Below, piece by piece: positions 1 through 10,767 of a stretch of DNA of 64,000 nt (position 1 is the stretch's first letter; every line of letters begins with the position of its first letter). Below the pieces are notes generated by a model that did not search any database, had not been told where the DNA came from, and saw only the letters and a list, made by a program, of their open reading frames with translations. The DNA lies in the NCBI GenBank assembly GCA_028564705.1, contig JAPXFQ010000488.1:62001-126000 (forward strand). Reading direction: 5' to 3'. The translations under genes were made by a program, and so were the position numbers. This DNA comes from Apricaphanius iberus (lineage: Eukaryota; Chordata; Actinopteri; Cyprinodontiformes; Aphaniidae).

Positions 1-1465
1 TTCTCCACGAGCAGCAGCTGCTCTCCTCACTGCAGGTACCTGACCATCTGCAGAAGCTCTCATTGACGCACTTCTCCACAACTTCTGGTTGTATTTCCAG
101 CGTGCGCCGAAACATCCTCCACTAAGAAGACCAGAACCCAAAGGCATCTTCCACCACCAGCCGAGCCCGGGACAGCCAGTAGTTCAAGACCCGCTGTTGA
201 AGGGTTAGGCCGACACGTCCAGGGAAGCGGCGCATCAAATTCCTGCGCAGAGGAAAGGCCTCGTCTGCCACAAACACGTGGGGCTGGGGTCTTCTGTGGG
301 GAGCTCTGGCCATGTGCTGGTCTGGGGGCAGATGAAGTGTACCATCCTGCAGAGCCTGACAAAAGGCAGAGTTAGCCATTATCCCTCCATCACTGCTTCT
401 GCCATAACCTCCAACATCTATGACCCTGAACCTGTAGTTGGCATCCATCACAGCAAGGAGCACGATGGAATAGTGCCCCTTGTAATTTTAATTGAAAAAG
501 GCGGGGGGTGCCTTCAGGCTAACATGTTTCCCATCGATCACACCACAGCACAGAGGGAAGTTCCATTGCTCCTCAAACTCCTCCGCAATGGACCTCCACT
601 CCTCTTCTCCTGGTACAGCCATGAACTCCTCCACTAAACCGTCCCAGATGGCTGCCACCACATCAGGGATGATGGTGGAGACGGTGGAAATGCCCACTCT
701 GAAGCTGCTGGTGATGGATCTGTAGGAATCACCAGTAGAAAGAAATCTGCAAGCATAGAAAAAACAATAAAGTAAAAAAATCCGCAAATTCGGGCCCACA
801 GATTTTTTTTCTTTTTAATAAGATAAGAAATATTGGGAATTATTGTTTTACTTGTGTCTGTGGTACTGGTTATTTTCAGTGTGTGGAATTAAAATAGAGA
901 AATTTAATCCCAATGTAAGAGCGAAAAAAATACAACATTAATCAAAGTTTCAGAGTGGATTTCAAAGTAGATGTTGAATAATATGTATAGTGTATGCAAA
1001 TAATGAATTAAAATGATTTCAAAACTGCTTGGTAGTATTAAAATTAATGTTCTGTGAATTAATTAAAGAGGAGATCTGGAAGGCATAAATTAAATTGTCT
1101 GCTAATCCTGCTATATTCTTATCTATTTTTTTCAGAGAATTTCACGGGTGAGTAGTCTAGAAAACGCAGATTTAAAAAATCATAAATAACACTTACTGAA
1201 GACAGATGGACAGGCGCTCTTCGGGAGGAATAGAGAACCTGTAGTTGGTGTTTTGGTAGGCGATTCGAGCTCCGATGTGGCCCAGGAGGATGTCAAACTG
1301 GGCGCGGGACAGACGGAGGTACCGCTGGAAGCGAACCTCGTCCATAAGCAGCTCCTGGAGCAAATGGTTAAACTCCCGAAACTCAGAACGCATCCGTAGA
1401 ATAGGATGTATCCATAAACGGCGCTGATGTTGCAGAAGTCGAAGTTGTTTAGCAAATAAAGCCAA
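1..1465 (-). pseudogene. HARBI1-like (PIF/Harbinger) transposase, broken
   Basis: Harbinger transposases are DDE nucleases that cut and paste the element. Exon 1 (1197-1465) ends in RLSICLQ; a donor GTAAGT at 1195-1196 and an acceptor TGCAG at 747-748 define a 450-bp intron, and the join reads SICLQFLSTGDSYRSI, the usual family motif, so the intron is real. Exon 2 (about 485-746) carries the first catalytic region (GVIDGKHVSLKAP). An in-frame TAA at about 485-487 follows PAFFN, after which the same frame continues NYKGHYSIVLLAVMDANYRF (second catalytic Asp region) and IMANSAF. A second stop (TAG near 120) sits just before WRMFRRTLEIQPEVVEKC. The frame then continues to the window edge. Two stops and no frameshift suggest moderate age. 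Confidence 0.88.
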
Positions 1466-1590
1466 GCCACTCTCTTGATACTAACCACCAGAGTTCAGAA
1501 CGTTTGGCAACAGAAGAAGCCCCGCCCATGCGCTCTTTTTTGCTCAGAAGTTGCCTGACGCTGAAAAAGGCTGCGGTCTGAACGCACCAT
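1..1590 (-). mobile_element. PIF/Harbinger DNA transposon, 5' part (runs off the window)
   Basis: The minus strand carries a HARBI1-like transposase gene in three blocks, and the outer end near 1590 reads (minus strand) ATGGTGCGTTCAGACCG. The same terminus bounds the MITE at 3276-3728, which supports 1590 as the transposon end. The other terminus lies left of position 1. No Myb-like partner gene is seen in this part. The element is dead: the transposase has in-frame stops. Confidence 0.8.
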
Positions 1591-2940
1591 AAGGCGTATA
1601 GTCTCACTTCCTGTTGTCCTATTTGCACTCTGGAGCTTTCTTGGTATTCAGACTCTTGAACTGATCTAGTTTCTCTGTACTGAGATCTTTCTGAGTTACT
1701 CTAACACATACACATATTAAAACCAATATTTTCTTTTGGTGTACTTTACATGTTGAGAATCGGTTGGGTTTGGGAGGTTTTTTGGTTGTGGTAAAAAAAA
1801 AAAGCTTTATTTTGGTCTCAACTGACCACATGACATTTCCAATGTCTCCTCTAGATCATCCAGATGGTTATTGGGAAAATTCAGTAGGGCCTGGACATGA
1901 GATGACTTGAACAGGGAAAACCTTCAATGCAATACATAATAGTAGATATAGATTATTCAAATATTAGGTATATCCAAACATTATCATGAGTTTATTGTTA
2001 TAAGTGTTTATATAAGTTTTATCTTATGAAGATTTTCTAAATTTACTGTATTTGATCTGTGCAGTGATTTATTCTCTTAGATTAGTTTTTTAGCTTAAAA
2101 CATATACAGCTCTTTATTTATTTTAATGGCATTGTTTGTTCCAATTGCAGACATGTCAACACAATTCTGGCAATAACCTTTTGAGATATGTTGGTAACTA
2201 ACGACAAACAAAAAACCCTTTGAAAAACATGGCGGAGGTAAATATGCCTTTAATTATCTGGCATCTTTTTGAGTTTCCTATTAAAAATAAATTCTTTATT
2301 CAGTTATATGAAGTCATATTTTTTTTTATTTTATTGGTTCAAAACAAGCAGAATGAAAATAAATGCACTAAAAATGAAAGTATAGCCAGAAAAAAAGGCT
2401 TTCAACAAAGCCTAAAAGTTGACCTTCAGCATAATTCACCATCAGTCTCCCACTACCCAAAATTTGGTCCAGCCAGTTGGACTGAGGGAGCTTTTGTACA
2501 AAAATTGAATAAGAAATGATTACAGTTATAATCTCTGCACCAGTGGGCTGCAAAATCACTATGTACCAGGCTCCCTCAAACTCAATCACAGCCCACAATG
2601 GAAGGCGTCCAAAAAGCCTTCTCTGATGAAGAGAATCTTAAGCAATTTTCTGTAGAAGATGTGGTGTTGACTGAAACACTTTTGATTGCAACCTGTATGA
2701 TTTTTATATGGATCTTCATGACAAACCACTAAAAATAATGTCATCTTGAGAGGCTTCTTTGATGTATTAGGTTGTATTTAGCCAGGTGTAATGTAAACAA
2801 AACCATGACTTGTGTATTTCCATTACTCTGATCATATTATTTTTAAATACATTTCTGCTGCATTTCTGCAGTGTTACTGATCTGTTAAATACTTGTGAAT
2901 TTCACCAAAACACCAGTCATCTTAATTTTTCTCCTTAAGT
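1591..2940. other. AT-rich stretch, no gene recognised
   Basis: Only short, low-complexity frames occur. A minus-strand frame at 2368-2630 (RRLFGRLPLWAVIEFEGAW...) has a protein-like look at its start but I cannot place it in a family and it has no splice or start context that I trust. Nothing else is supported. Confidence 0.5.
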
Positions 2941-2970
2941 CTCCTGCATGTGTGTTGTGAGCTGATGTGC

Positions 2971-3010
2971 TGTGTATGTGTGTATGTGTGTGTGTGTGTG
3001 TGTGTGCGCG
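2971..3010. repeat. (TG)n microsatellite
   Basis: Near-perfect TG dinucleotide run, preceded by imperfect TGTATG units, ending in TGCGCGC. Confidence 0.9.
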
Positions 3011-3275
3011 CTAGTGTCTCTGGCTAGTGTGTGAGAACGAAGTTCCGTGCTCGCCTCCTCCTCTTAAAACTTTTTCCAAAGCTGCGGTGCTTTCAGTTAT
3101 TTTTTTTTATGTGTGTTATAATATGACTTTTAAAACTAGCTAAACTGCTCTGCTTTGTGTTGTTAAACATCCTATTTGGTCGCTGTGAGTTTTGTTGTTG
3201 GTGATATACACTTTTATAAGTTTTACTGACGCTTACTATAGTGCTAACAGGCTAACTGGATCAGCTTTCTCATCA

Positions 3276-3728
3276 ATGGTGCTTTCAGACCGCACGCTTT
3301 GTGAGCGTCAAACAGCGCTCACAAAATGACTGGCTTGATGCATATACACAGCATACACATTTTTAAGCTGAAGCTTGTAAAGCACATGGGCGGGAGTGTC
3401 TATGGCGGATGTTTTAAACATTAGCGGATCATGGTTGGTTAGCTCACGTTGACGTCGGATGATGTCACTACGGTGAGATACCCTGATTGGTTGATGTGCT
3501 GCGTCAGGAGCATTAAGAGCGTCAAAAGTTCAGCTAGCTGAACTTCTGCATTGCTGGCTTTTGGTGCTTGGCCGCTTGAAATGCAGCAATAGCTTGAAAA
3601 GTTGATGCGGCCAAAGCACACAAAGCACTGCACAGACACCAACGTCCCTCTGACAGCCTCAACCATAGACTTTACATGTAATCTTGTCGCTCTTGATGCT
3701 GACGTTTGGGGCAGTGTGAACGCACCAT
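3276..3728. mobile_element. Harbinger-type MITE, 453 bp
   Basis: The left end reads ATGGTGCTTTCAGACCGCA and the right end, reverse complemented, reads ATGGTGCGTTCACACTGCC: imperfect terminal inverted repeats. The left end is almost the same as the outer terminus of the Harbinger element at 1590 (ATGGTGCGTTCAGACCGCA). It is too short to code for a transposase, and the 113-codon frame on the minus strand inside it resembles nothing known. The target duplication is not clear from the flanks. Confidence 0.7.
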
Positions 3729-3755
3729 TACAGTTCTTATCAGGAACCTGAGCTT

Positions 3756-4186
3756 GACAAGCACTGCACACACAGCTCATGTATTTCTGTGTGCATTACA
3801 GGTATAGACACACAGATAGAAATAGTTTGGTTTGGAAAATGTAGCTTTCAGTTCATGTTTATGTGCTACAGAATGAGTCTTTGTTCAGATGGCATCTGTA
3901 AGGATTATTTTATTTGAATTCAGTTCAAGGCTAAATAATATGTTCTACATCAGCAAAATTCCTGAATTCATTTTGCATATATTATATTTTTTTGTTCAAC
4001 TTAATAAATATCCTTACAGATTATTTTAAAACAATGGATTTTTTAATTGTATTTGCTTTATAATATAGTTTGTGAAAGAAATGCTCAAAAGAGAAAAAAA
4101 ACAAAAACGTTTTCCAATATGGCCGGAGGAAGCTGAGACTGACAAGCAAATCACACACAGCTCATGTAATTCTGTGTGCACTGCAG
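3756..4186. repeat. Pair of 46-bp direct repeats (3756-3801 and 4141-4186)
   Basis: Both copies read GACAAGCA..., then CACACACAGCTCATGTA, TTCTGTGTGCA and a final ACAG or GCAG, with a few mismatches. They flank about 340 bp of AT-rich sequence with no recognised gene. They could be a local duplication or the flanks of an old insertion. Confidence 0.6.
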
Positions 4187-4357
4187 ATTTTGGTACAGCG
4201 ACATTAAAGAGTCCAGAGATATGATTTTTCCTCCTTCCTCTTTACACAACGCAGAGACGGGCGTAGCACATACAAGTGTTACATACATATGTTTATTGGA
4301 TTTACACTGGTTTGACACAAAACTCCAGCACCATATTTCATGTGAGTTAATCTGTAC

Positions 4358-4452
4358 CTTTGAGGCCAGTGCTTCTGCACTTTCCCGACATATCCTCTCT
4401 ATCTCCAGGTCGTCCTGAATCGCACTCACTTCTTCAATGACCCTCTGAGACA
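4358..4452 (-). CDS. shtn1: Shootin-1 (shtn1) internal exon
   Basis: Shootin-1 is a cytoplasmic coiled-coil clutch protein that links actin flow to adhesion in growing axons. This 95-base minus-strand exon has an acceptor TTTTCCAG (4453-4460) and a donor AAG/GTACAG (after 4358). It codes for SQRVIEEVSAIQDDLEIE followed by RICRESAEALASK. As I remember vertebrate shootin-1, an N-terminal coiled-coil stretch reads ...VIEEV, LEIE, CRESAEALA.K, and the match is far above chance. The exon enters in phase 1 (its first two bases finish a codon) and leaves in phase 0. The longer 141-codon frame that contains it is mostly intron. It is the only host coding exon I recognise; its neighbours must lie more than 4 kb to the left and beyond many transposons to the right, or it could be an isolated remnant. 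Confidence 0.8.
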
Positions 4453-4704
4453 CTGGAAAATCACAGAATATAATATTAACAATATTGTACAACACAAAAC
4501 GTTGAATGCTTTTTGTGATGTTTATCATAATCACTTTCTTTAACACCCTACCCTCCATTTGTGTTTTCGCTCGCACCTTTTAATATAGTTCAGCTACTGT
4601 AAATGAGTGCCACAAAATCTAATATTATTGATATAAGAGATCACTACAATCAAAAAGACTTAGAAATAAAGTTTTTTTTTGTTTTATTAACTTAATTAGG
4701 CTTA

Positions 4705-4990
4705 AATTTGATTCAATTCAGTTTATTTATATAGCGCCAACTCACAACAGATGTCATATCAAGACACTTAACAAGAAAAGTCATTTCAATACAATTATAC
4801 CAACATTCCATTCAGTTCAAAGTTTTCCACGTAAGGAATCCCAGCAGATTGAATTGAGTCATTGACATTAGGTTGTGCCCAGAACATGAAGACTCCTACC
4901 AGAGCAATCCCTCATCCTGAGCAAGCATGTAGCGAAAACCTCCACTTTAACAGGAAGATACCTCGAGCAGCACCAGAACCTGGCTCACTA
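4705..4990 (-). repeat. Teleost LINE/SINE 3'-tail repeat
   Basis: The stretch starts TTTATTTATATAGCGCCAAC and runs through CTCACAACAGATGTCAT, AATCCCAGCAGATTGA and an ACAGGAAGATACCTCGAGC block to CACCAGAACCTGGCTCAC. This is the common fish repeat tail that reads, on the opposite strand, ...TTGTGAATTGGCGCTATATAAATAAA. Other pieces of this family lie at 5915-6050, 10275-10355, 29925-29985 and 50955-51320. Confidence 0.75.
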
Positions 4991-5059
4991 CAAGTGGCTC
5001 GAGAAAAAAATGAAAGAAAAAAAATAGAAATTTTCTGACAATTCTGGAAAAAGTAGTTT

Positions 5060-5640
5060 CCTTTTAACTCCACTCTCGTTTGACTCACAACAGCTTCTAT
5101 GAAGCCTTTCGGTCTGGTTTCCAACCTGCTTTTCAGTCCTGAGCTTTCTATCCTCAATCTGAGCGCAGACTTTGATACCATCTTTTATTCCATCCTCCTT
5201 GACAGGCTTTCATCCACTGGCATTTCCCATATTGTACTTGACAGTTTCCACTCTTATCTCAGGCTGTTTTCAGTTTGTACAGCTCGAATTCTTCTAATTC
5301 CGAGCCCTCCCCAGTTATCAGAGGTGTGCCCCAGGGTTCTGTCCTGGGATCCTTCTCTTCATGATTTACCTTATTGCACTTTACATTTTCACTGCTTTTC
5401 GGATGACACCTAGCTTGTCTTCTAAACCTCAACCCTTACTTTCAACACCTTTCCTCCTATTTATCTGAAATTGGTTTACCACTACCTTTCTTAAACAGTG
5501 ATAAAACAGAAATCCTTCTTGTTGGAACTAAATCCACACTCTCTAAAGCTTCCAGTTTATTTATATTGATGCCTCCTCTGTTTGAGTCTGGCTGTCATCC
5601 TTGACATCATGCCACATTGTATTGATGCAGTATTTCAAAA
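5060..5640 (+). pseudogene. L2-type LINE reverse transcriptase fragment
   Basis: The plus-strand frame reads SFYEAFRSGFQPAFQS, then ADFDTIFYSILLDRLSSTG (the block that should carry LSAAFDTISHSILLDRL), then RGVPQGSVLG-like bases at 5322-5350 in a shifted frame, and HFHCFSDDT at 5395-5412 where the family has HCYADDT. Stops and shifts follow every 100 bases or so. The order of blocks is that of the RT fingers and palm. This is an old, 5'-truncated copy with no intact catalytic box. Confidence 0.75.
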
Positions 5641-5914
5641 TCTTAATTCACTAATTGAAGCAAATCAAATGAATTAACTACAAATAATAATGGTTTCAAT
5701 CCTCCATTTAAGTAATTAAGATTTTCAACAAGTATATAACAAATTTAATTTCTTAGACGAGGAACATAGCTCATCAGACCAATAAAAAATATAAGATATA
5801 AATGTGGGCTTAGTAAAAACTATGTTTAATACCTGCTTAAATGTTGTCCTGAAAACATCTAGCTTCAAACTGAATATGATATATGTCAGAGGCTTAGAGT
5901 TTTTTCTCTCTCCA

Positions 5915-6050
5915 TTCAGTCAATTCTGTTTATTCATATAGTGCTAATTCACAACAAAAGTAATCTCAAAGAATTTTACGAGAAAAGTAATTTCAATGAA
6001 TTTATACAAACATTTCAAGCAGTTACATTTTCAACTGGAGGCGGAAGAAT
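5915..6050 (-). repeat. Teleost LINE/SINE 3'-tail repeat
   Basis: Second copy of the family at 4705: TTTATTCATATAGTGCTAAT, then TCACAACAAAAGTAATCTCA. It ends just before the gypsy 5' LTR. Confidence 0.65.
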
Positions 6051-6066
6051 TTCATTCAATATGTAG

Positions 6067-6245
6067 CTGTCAAAAAGTCATCAGGACTAACTCAGAACAG
6101 CTGCTCCTGATGAGCCTCTTACCAACCATTGGCTGCATCTCCTCATCCACACATTCAAAGGCTCCACTCACTCACAGGCACAGTGCTCATTCATCAGTCT
6201 TGTTCTGAAGCTCAGCTCCCGATCCGCACAAGCGCATCAATTTGA
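6067..6245 (+). repeat. Gypsy 5' LTR, truncated
   Basis: About 170 bases match the start of the 3' LTR at 8879-9055 (shared: GAACAGCTGCTCCTGATGAG, CTCTTACCAACCATTGGCTG, TTCATCAGTCTTGTTCTGAA). Identity ends near CATCAATTTG and the remaining 200 bases are lost. The differences between the two copies (for example AAAAAGTCATCAGGACTAAC against AGAAGTCCTCAGAGCCAATT) point to an old insertion. Confidence 0.8.
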
Positions 6246-6321
6246 CGCATCAATTTCATCAAACCTACATGGACGTCCGCTGCAGCCCAGTCCCATCAGA
6301 CGCCGTACCACAGAAATCTGT

Positions 6322-8865
6322 ATGTGGGTTGGCTATCACACGGAACTCACCAGCTTCCTTGTAATAGTTACCAGCTCTACACCACTGATCGTGGGGTACC
6401 CCTGGTTTCGAACACATGACCCCCAGATTTCCTGGTCCACGCAGAAAATCATCTTCTGGGGTCCCTCCTGCTTACCCCGATGTCTCCGCCAACCATCCAC
6501 CAGGGCATTGGAGGTCATTCCAATCCTAGAGGACCTGGAGGAGATCCCCCCACCTTACCGGGATCTGGCTGAAGATTTCGGTTAGAATAAAGCTTCCCAA
6601 CTACCACCCCATCGCTCCTACGAAATGGCCATCAATCTCCTGCCAGGGGCGGCTCCCCCACGTGACCGCCAGTTTCCATTCTCCCGGGAGGAGACAGAGC
6701 AGATGGAGGCCTAAATTTCAGAGGCTCTCGACCAGGGATTCATCCACCCTTCCACTTCTCCTGCGTCGGAAGGGTTCTTCTTTGTTAAGAAGAAAGAGGG
6801 GACCCTCCGTCCCTGTTTTGATTACCGGGGCTTAAATAAAATCACCATTAAAAATCGTCATCCACTTCCTTTGGTGAACACTGTGTTAGACTCCATCTTT
6901 ACTCGCCTCGACCTGCGGAACGCATACAATCTAGTCCGTGTTAGAGAGGGCGATGAGTGGAAGACAGCATTCAGCACTCATAACAGCCACTGGTAGTACC
7001 AGGTCATGCCCTTTGGTCTATGTAACAGTCCAGCAGTCTTCCAACGCTTCCTAAACCATGTACTCTGAGACATGCTAGGTCGGTGGGTGTACATCTACCT
7101 GGATGACATTTTGGTCTACTCTATGTCCGAGGTGGACCACGCTAGGCACGCCCGTGCCGTCCTCAAACGGCTCCTCCAGAATCACCTCTACTGTAAACTG
7201 GTGAAGTGTGCCTTTAACGAGCACTCCCCCAACTTTGTCATCTCACCCAATGGCGTGGCCATGGACCACCAGAAAGTGTCTGCAGTTACCACCTGGCCAC
7301 TCCCTACCACAGTCAAGCAGTTGCAGTCTTTCCTTAGCTTTGCCAAATTTTATCGGCGGTTCATCCGTAACTATGGCTCCATAGTGGCTCCACTTACAGA
7401 CCTGACCAGACCAGCCTAACAGCCGCACCCATTTCACCTACCCCTGGAGGCCAAGAGGACCTTTTACAGGCTGCTTCGGCTCTTCACAAAAGCGCCAATC
7501 CTGCTACATTCTGACCCCACCAAGTCATTCACCGTTGAGGGGGATGCCTCAGAGATTGGTGCAAATGGGCTCTGGAGGAGTGGCGCCACTGGCACATGGG
7601 CACGCCAGAACTGTTTCTGATCTGGACCGACCATCAAAACCTCATCCACATCCAGAATGCAAAACAACTGAACCCCAGTCAGGCCCGATGGGCCCACCTT
7701 TTTGAACACTACAACTTCCACATCTCTTATCAACCTGGTTCGAAGAACAGGAAAGCCAACGGTCTCTCTCGGTGCTTCTCCCAGGATCCTACACCCTTTG
7801 AACCAGCTCCCTTTATTCGCCCATATCAGGTCCTGGTCGCTCTCCAATGGCCCTTGGTAAGATTTAATCCATTCGGCTCTGGCTGAGGAACCAGGTCGAT
7901 CCGAAACGCCATCCAACTGCCGTTTATGTCCCGAGCCGCTGGCGCCAGGAGGCTCTCCTGTGGGGTCACTGTTCACCAGTGGCTGGTCATGCGGGGGTTA
8001 AAAGGACTCTTCGTTTCATCCGCCGTACCCTGTGGTGGCTCACCATAGCAAGAGACGTCGGCAGTTTCGTCAGCGCTTGCTCCGTCTACGCCAGAGCAAA
8101 ATCCCCTTCTCAGCCGGGGACTGGAACAATTCGCCCTCTACCAGTCCCATCTCAACCGTGGTCACATATCGGGGTAGACTTCGTCACTGGCCTGCCCCCT
8201 GCTGACTGTATTACCACTTTTGCCACCTTCGTGGACCATTTCTCCGAGGCAGTCTATCTGGTCGCCCTGCCCGGCCAGAGGTGGAGGTCCCTGCCATCCA
8301 ATCATTCATCCGCCGAGCCAAGTCTGCGTGGATCCGGGTCGGGCGTCAATCAAGCGGGCTAATGCCGGTTACACAGCTCAACACAACTGACTTCACTGAC
8401 CCGGGCCGATGTTTCAGCATGGAGATCTCATCTGGCTTTCTACAGGACACCTCCGACTGCCCTCGGGACCCCAGAAAATGAGACCTCGTTTCGTGGGTCC
8501 CTACCCAGTCATCCGACGCATCAATCCGGTCACCTATCGCCTCTGACTCCCACCATCCCTGAAGGTTCACCCCGTCTTCCACTATTCCCTCCTCAAGCGT
8601 CGCCTCACCTCACCTCTCTTTCTCCAGGAGGCTTTTCCACCACCTCCTCACCTCATCGATGGGGGTCCAGCCTACACAGCTCAGCATGTCGTTGATTCCC
8701 GTCCTCGGGCAAGAGGATTCCAGTACCTTGTGGACTAAAATGGTTATGGTCCAGAGGAGCGCTCTTGGGTTCCATCCCGCCATATTCTGGACTCCACTTT
8801 CATCAGGGACTTCCACTGCCTTCACCCAGAACGTCCAGGCCCTTCAGGAGCCGGGCCTCAAGGGA
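6322..8865 (+). pseudogene. Gypsy pol: protease, RT, RNase H, integrase, chromodomain
   Basis: Blocks in order: end of protease (LIVGYPWFRTHDPQISW, 6379-6441); RT from 6590 with [31 protein letters not shown] and the active site box YLDDILVYS (7090-7116); GSIVAPLTDLTRPA at 7375-7416; SFTVEGDASEIGA at 7527; the RNase H tail WTDHQNLIHIQNAKQLNPSQ (7625-7684); integrase zinc finger H..H..C..C (7980-8080) and core WSHIGVDFVTGLPP (8160); then a chromodomain with [15 protein letters not shown] and [15 protein letters not shown] (8691-8787). In-frame stops occur near 6583, 6714, 6996, 7068 and 7417; frames shift after 7590. A stretch is deleted in the palm region between LVNTVLDS and IFTRLDLR, and most of RNase H is gone. 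A chromodomain at the integrase C-terminus is typical of chromoviruses, which use it to target chromatin. Confidence 0.85.
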
Positions 8866-8878
8866 TGGGGGGGAGTCC
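8861..8878 (+). promoter_or_regulatory. Polypurine tract of the gypsy element
   Basis: The purine-rich run AAGGGATGGGGGGGAG lies directly before the TGTCAA that starts the 3' LTR, the place where plus-strand DNA synthesis is primed in LTR elements. Confidence 0.7.
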
Positions 8879-9258
8879 TGTCAAGAAGTCCTCAGAGCCA
8901 ATTCGGAACAGCTGCTCCTGATGAGCCTCTTACCAACCATTGGCTGTATCTCCTCATCCACACATTCAAAGGTCCAACTCACTCACAGGCACAGTGCTCA
9001 TTCATCAGTCTTGTTCTGAAGCTCAGCTCCCGATCCGCAGAAGTGCATCAATTTGCTGTCCCAGACCCCAGGTGCTTCATACTGCTAATAGTCTCATCCA
9101 AGCGGCCTTTTTGGATCGGTTCCAGCAGGTACATTCCAGCCCTGCTCCAAGCTCGTCCTCCGCCTCTGATCCAACTGGACCCGCGACTCCAGGCTCGCTC
9201 CGCATCTGGAACATCTACCCTTCCAGCAGTGCCCTCTGTCTGATCACTGCTCCCTGAC
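8879..9258 (+). repeat. Gypsy 3' LTR
   Basis: Starts TGTCAAGAAG after the purine tract; the proposed end is the TGACA at 9254-9258. The first 170 bases are shared with the 5' LTR. The end is less certain than the start because the 5' LTR is truncated and cannot be used for comparison. Confidence 0.7.
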
Positions 9259-10274
9259 AGTAGCAGGAGTATATTTAAAAAGAGGATATTTTCCAAGCAC
9301 AATATTCCAGTCCATTTTAAACCCAACAACAGTCAAACGAAAACTACTTCATTTCATGGCTATAACACCTAGAAAAAGGTTCAGCAGTGTGGTATATTCA
9401 GTCCAGTGCAGCGAGGAATTTTCAGACCTCTACACTGGTTATCTATTTGTGTTCTTGATGTTTAGCATACCCAAACACTGAAAAGCAAACATATCAGGTC
9501 AACAAAAAGCAATTTACCCGGTTACTGCCAAATTTAGGGACAACAGCAGCTGCACAAAGACAAAATCTGTGCATAATTGACCCCTTCTAAAAACAGCCAT
9601 TACTGCTTATCCTCATATTCCTCAATATTTTTAAAAACAGAGTGGAAACCCTTTTAACTGCTATTAGAGAAGCTAGTATATACAGTCTTCCTTATTTCTG
9701 CTCTTGGGGGGACAACTAATCAGCACTAATGGAAATAAATGGTGCTCCTGGATTAGGTGTTTGGCAGACACCAGTCATTAAAGAGTCAAGAAGCATTGCT
9801 CCTAGGTATTTCATGTTTTCAAGTAGGCTATTTGTTCTTTCAAATATTTCAGATAGGCTTTATAAGGAAAAACTGCAATGTTGCTATAGTGACAGCAGGT
9901 CTTCAACATACTTTGGTGCTAAGCTTTATAATGATTTATAAACTAGCAGAAGTAGTTTAAAGTCTATTCTCTGAGCAACAGGGGGCCAGTGGAAGGACTT
10001 TAGAACTGGGGTAATCTGTTCTACCTTCCTGGTTTTAGTGAGGATGCCAGCAGCAGCGTTCTGGATCAGCTGCACCTGTCTGATTTACTTTTTAGCTAGA
10101 CCCGCGAGGACAATATTGCAGTAATTGATCTAAAGAATGAGTTTTTCAAAATCCTGTTTCCTCGATTAGTCCTCAATTAGTCAATTTGTCCTAGAAATGT
10201 TTTTAGGTGATAGAAGGCTGACCTTGTTACTGCTTTTATGTGACTCCCAAGATTCAGTTCTGACTTCATTAATT

Positions 10275-10355
10275 CAGTTTCATTCTGTTTATTTCTGTAG
10301 TGCCAATTCACAACAGATATCATCTCAAGGCACTTTACAAACGTTAGGAGATTTA
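10275..10355 (-). repeat. LINE/SINE 3'-tail repeat fragment
   Basis: TTTATTTCTGTAGTGCCAAT, TCACAACAGATATCATCTCA, AGGCACTTTACAAACG: same tail family as at 4705, minus orientation, inside the LINE at 9350-11135. Confidence 0.7.
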
Positions 10356-10387
10356 GCACATTATCAGTAGTTTCTAGTTGTATTAAC

Positions 10388-10665
10388 TGGGGGCGACTGT
10401 GGCTCAGGTTGAAGGAATTTGTCCCTAAATTGGTGGGTACCTGGTTCAAGTCCATACTATGACGGTCTTGGTCATTGTGTCCTTGGGCAAGACACCTCAG
10501 AGGGGCTGGTGACGCCCATGTCCGGCAGTCTCGCCCCTGTTAGTGCCCCCCCTAGGCAGCTGCTGCTACAATGTAGTGGCTTGCCATCAGCAGTGAATAT
10601 TTGTGTGAATGTCTGAATGTGTTTTGTGGTCCTCTGAAAAAGTTTATGCAAATGGGGCCATTTCC
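10388..10665 (+). mobile_element. tRNA-derived SINE
   Basis: Starts GGGGGCGACTGTGGCTCAGG (A box region), carries a B box GGTTCAAGTCC at 10442-10452, then the fish SINE body CTTGGGCAAGACACCTCAG, and ends in the AATATTTGTGTGAATGTCTG region. It shares its plan with SINEs at 32775 and 43406. Pol III would start from the internal boxes; the copy is diverged. Confidence 0.8.
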
Positions 10666-10767
10666 TATTAACTGAAGCTGTGTGCTGACTCTTGATCATC
10701 TCTCCTTAGGTCCAAAAAATTATTCAGTTGTTTTTATTCAGCTAGAGAAACTTACAGAAACATCCAT

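Larger units (their letters stand above)
6067..9258 (+). mobile_element. Ty3/gypsy LTR retrotransposon (chromovirus type), internally deleted
   Basis: Direct repeats starting TGTCAA at 6067 and 8879 are the LTRs. Between them are protease, reverse transcriptase, RNase H, integrase and chromodomain blocks in the normal gypsy order. A purine tract (AAGGGATGGGGGGGAG) precedes the 3' LTR. The right part of the 5' LTR, the primer binding site and gag are missing: the sequence passes from LTR to protease within about 90 bases. The element cannot move by itself. Confidence 0.85.

Noticed and set aside
2368..2598. Possible exon with VIEFEGAWYIVIL
   Set aside because: A few residues look protein-like, but there is no consistent splice pair and no family that I can name.
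3439..3780. 113-codon minus-strand frame
   Set aside because: It lies across the MITE and its right end, has no known motif and no splice context.
4176..4418. Plus-strand 80-codon frame over the shtn1 exon
   Set aside because: It is the opposite strand of the exon; the minus strand has the splice sites and family match.
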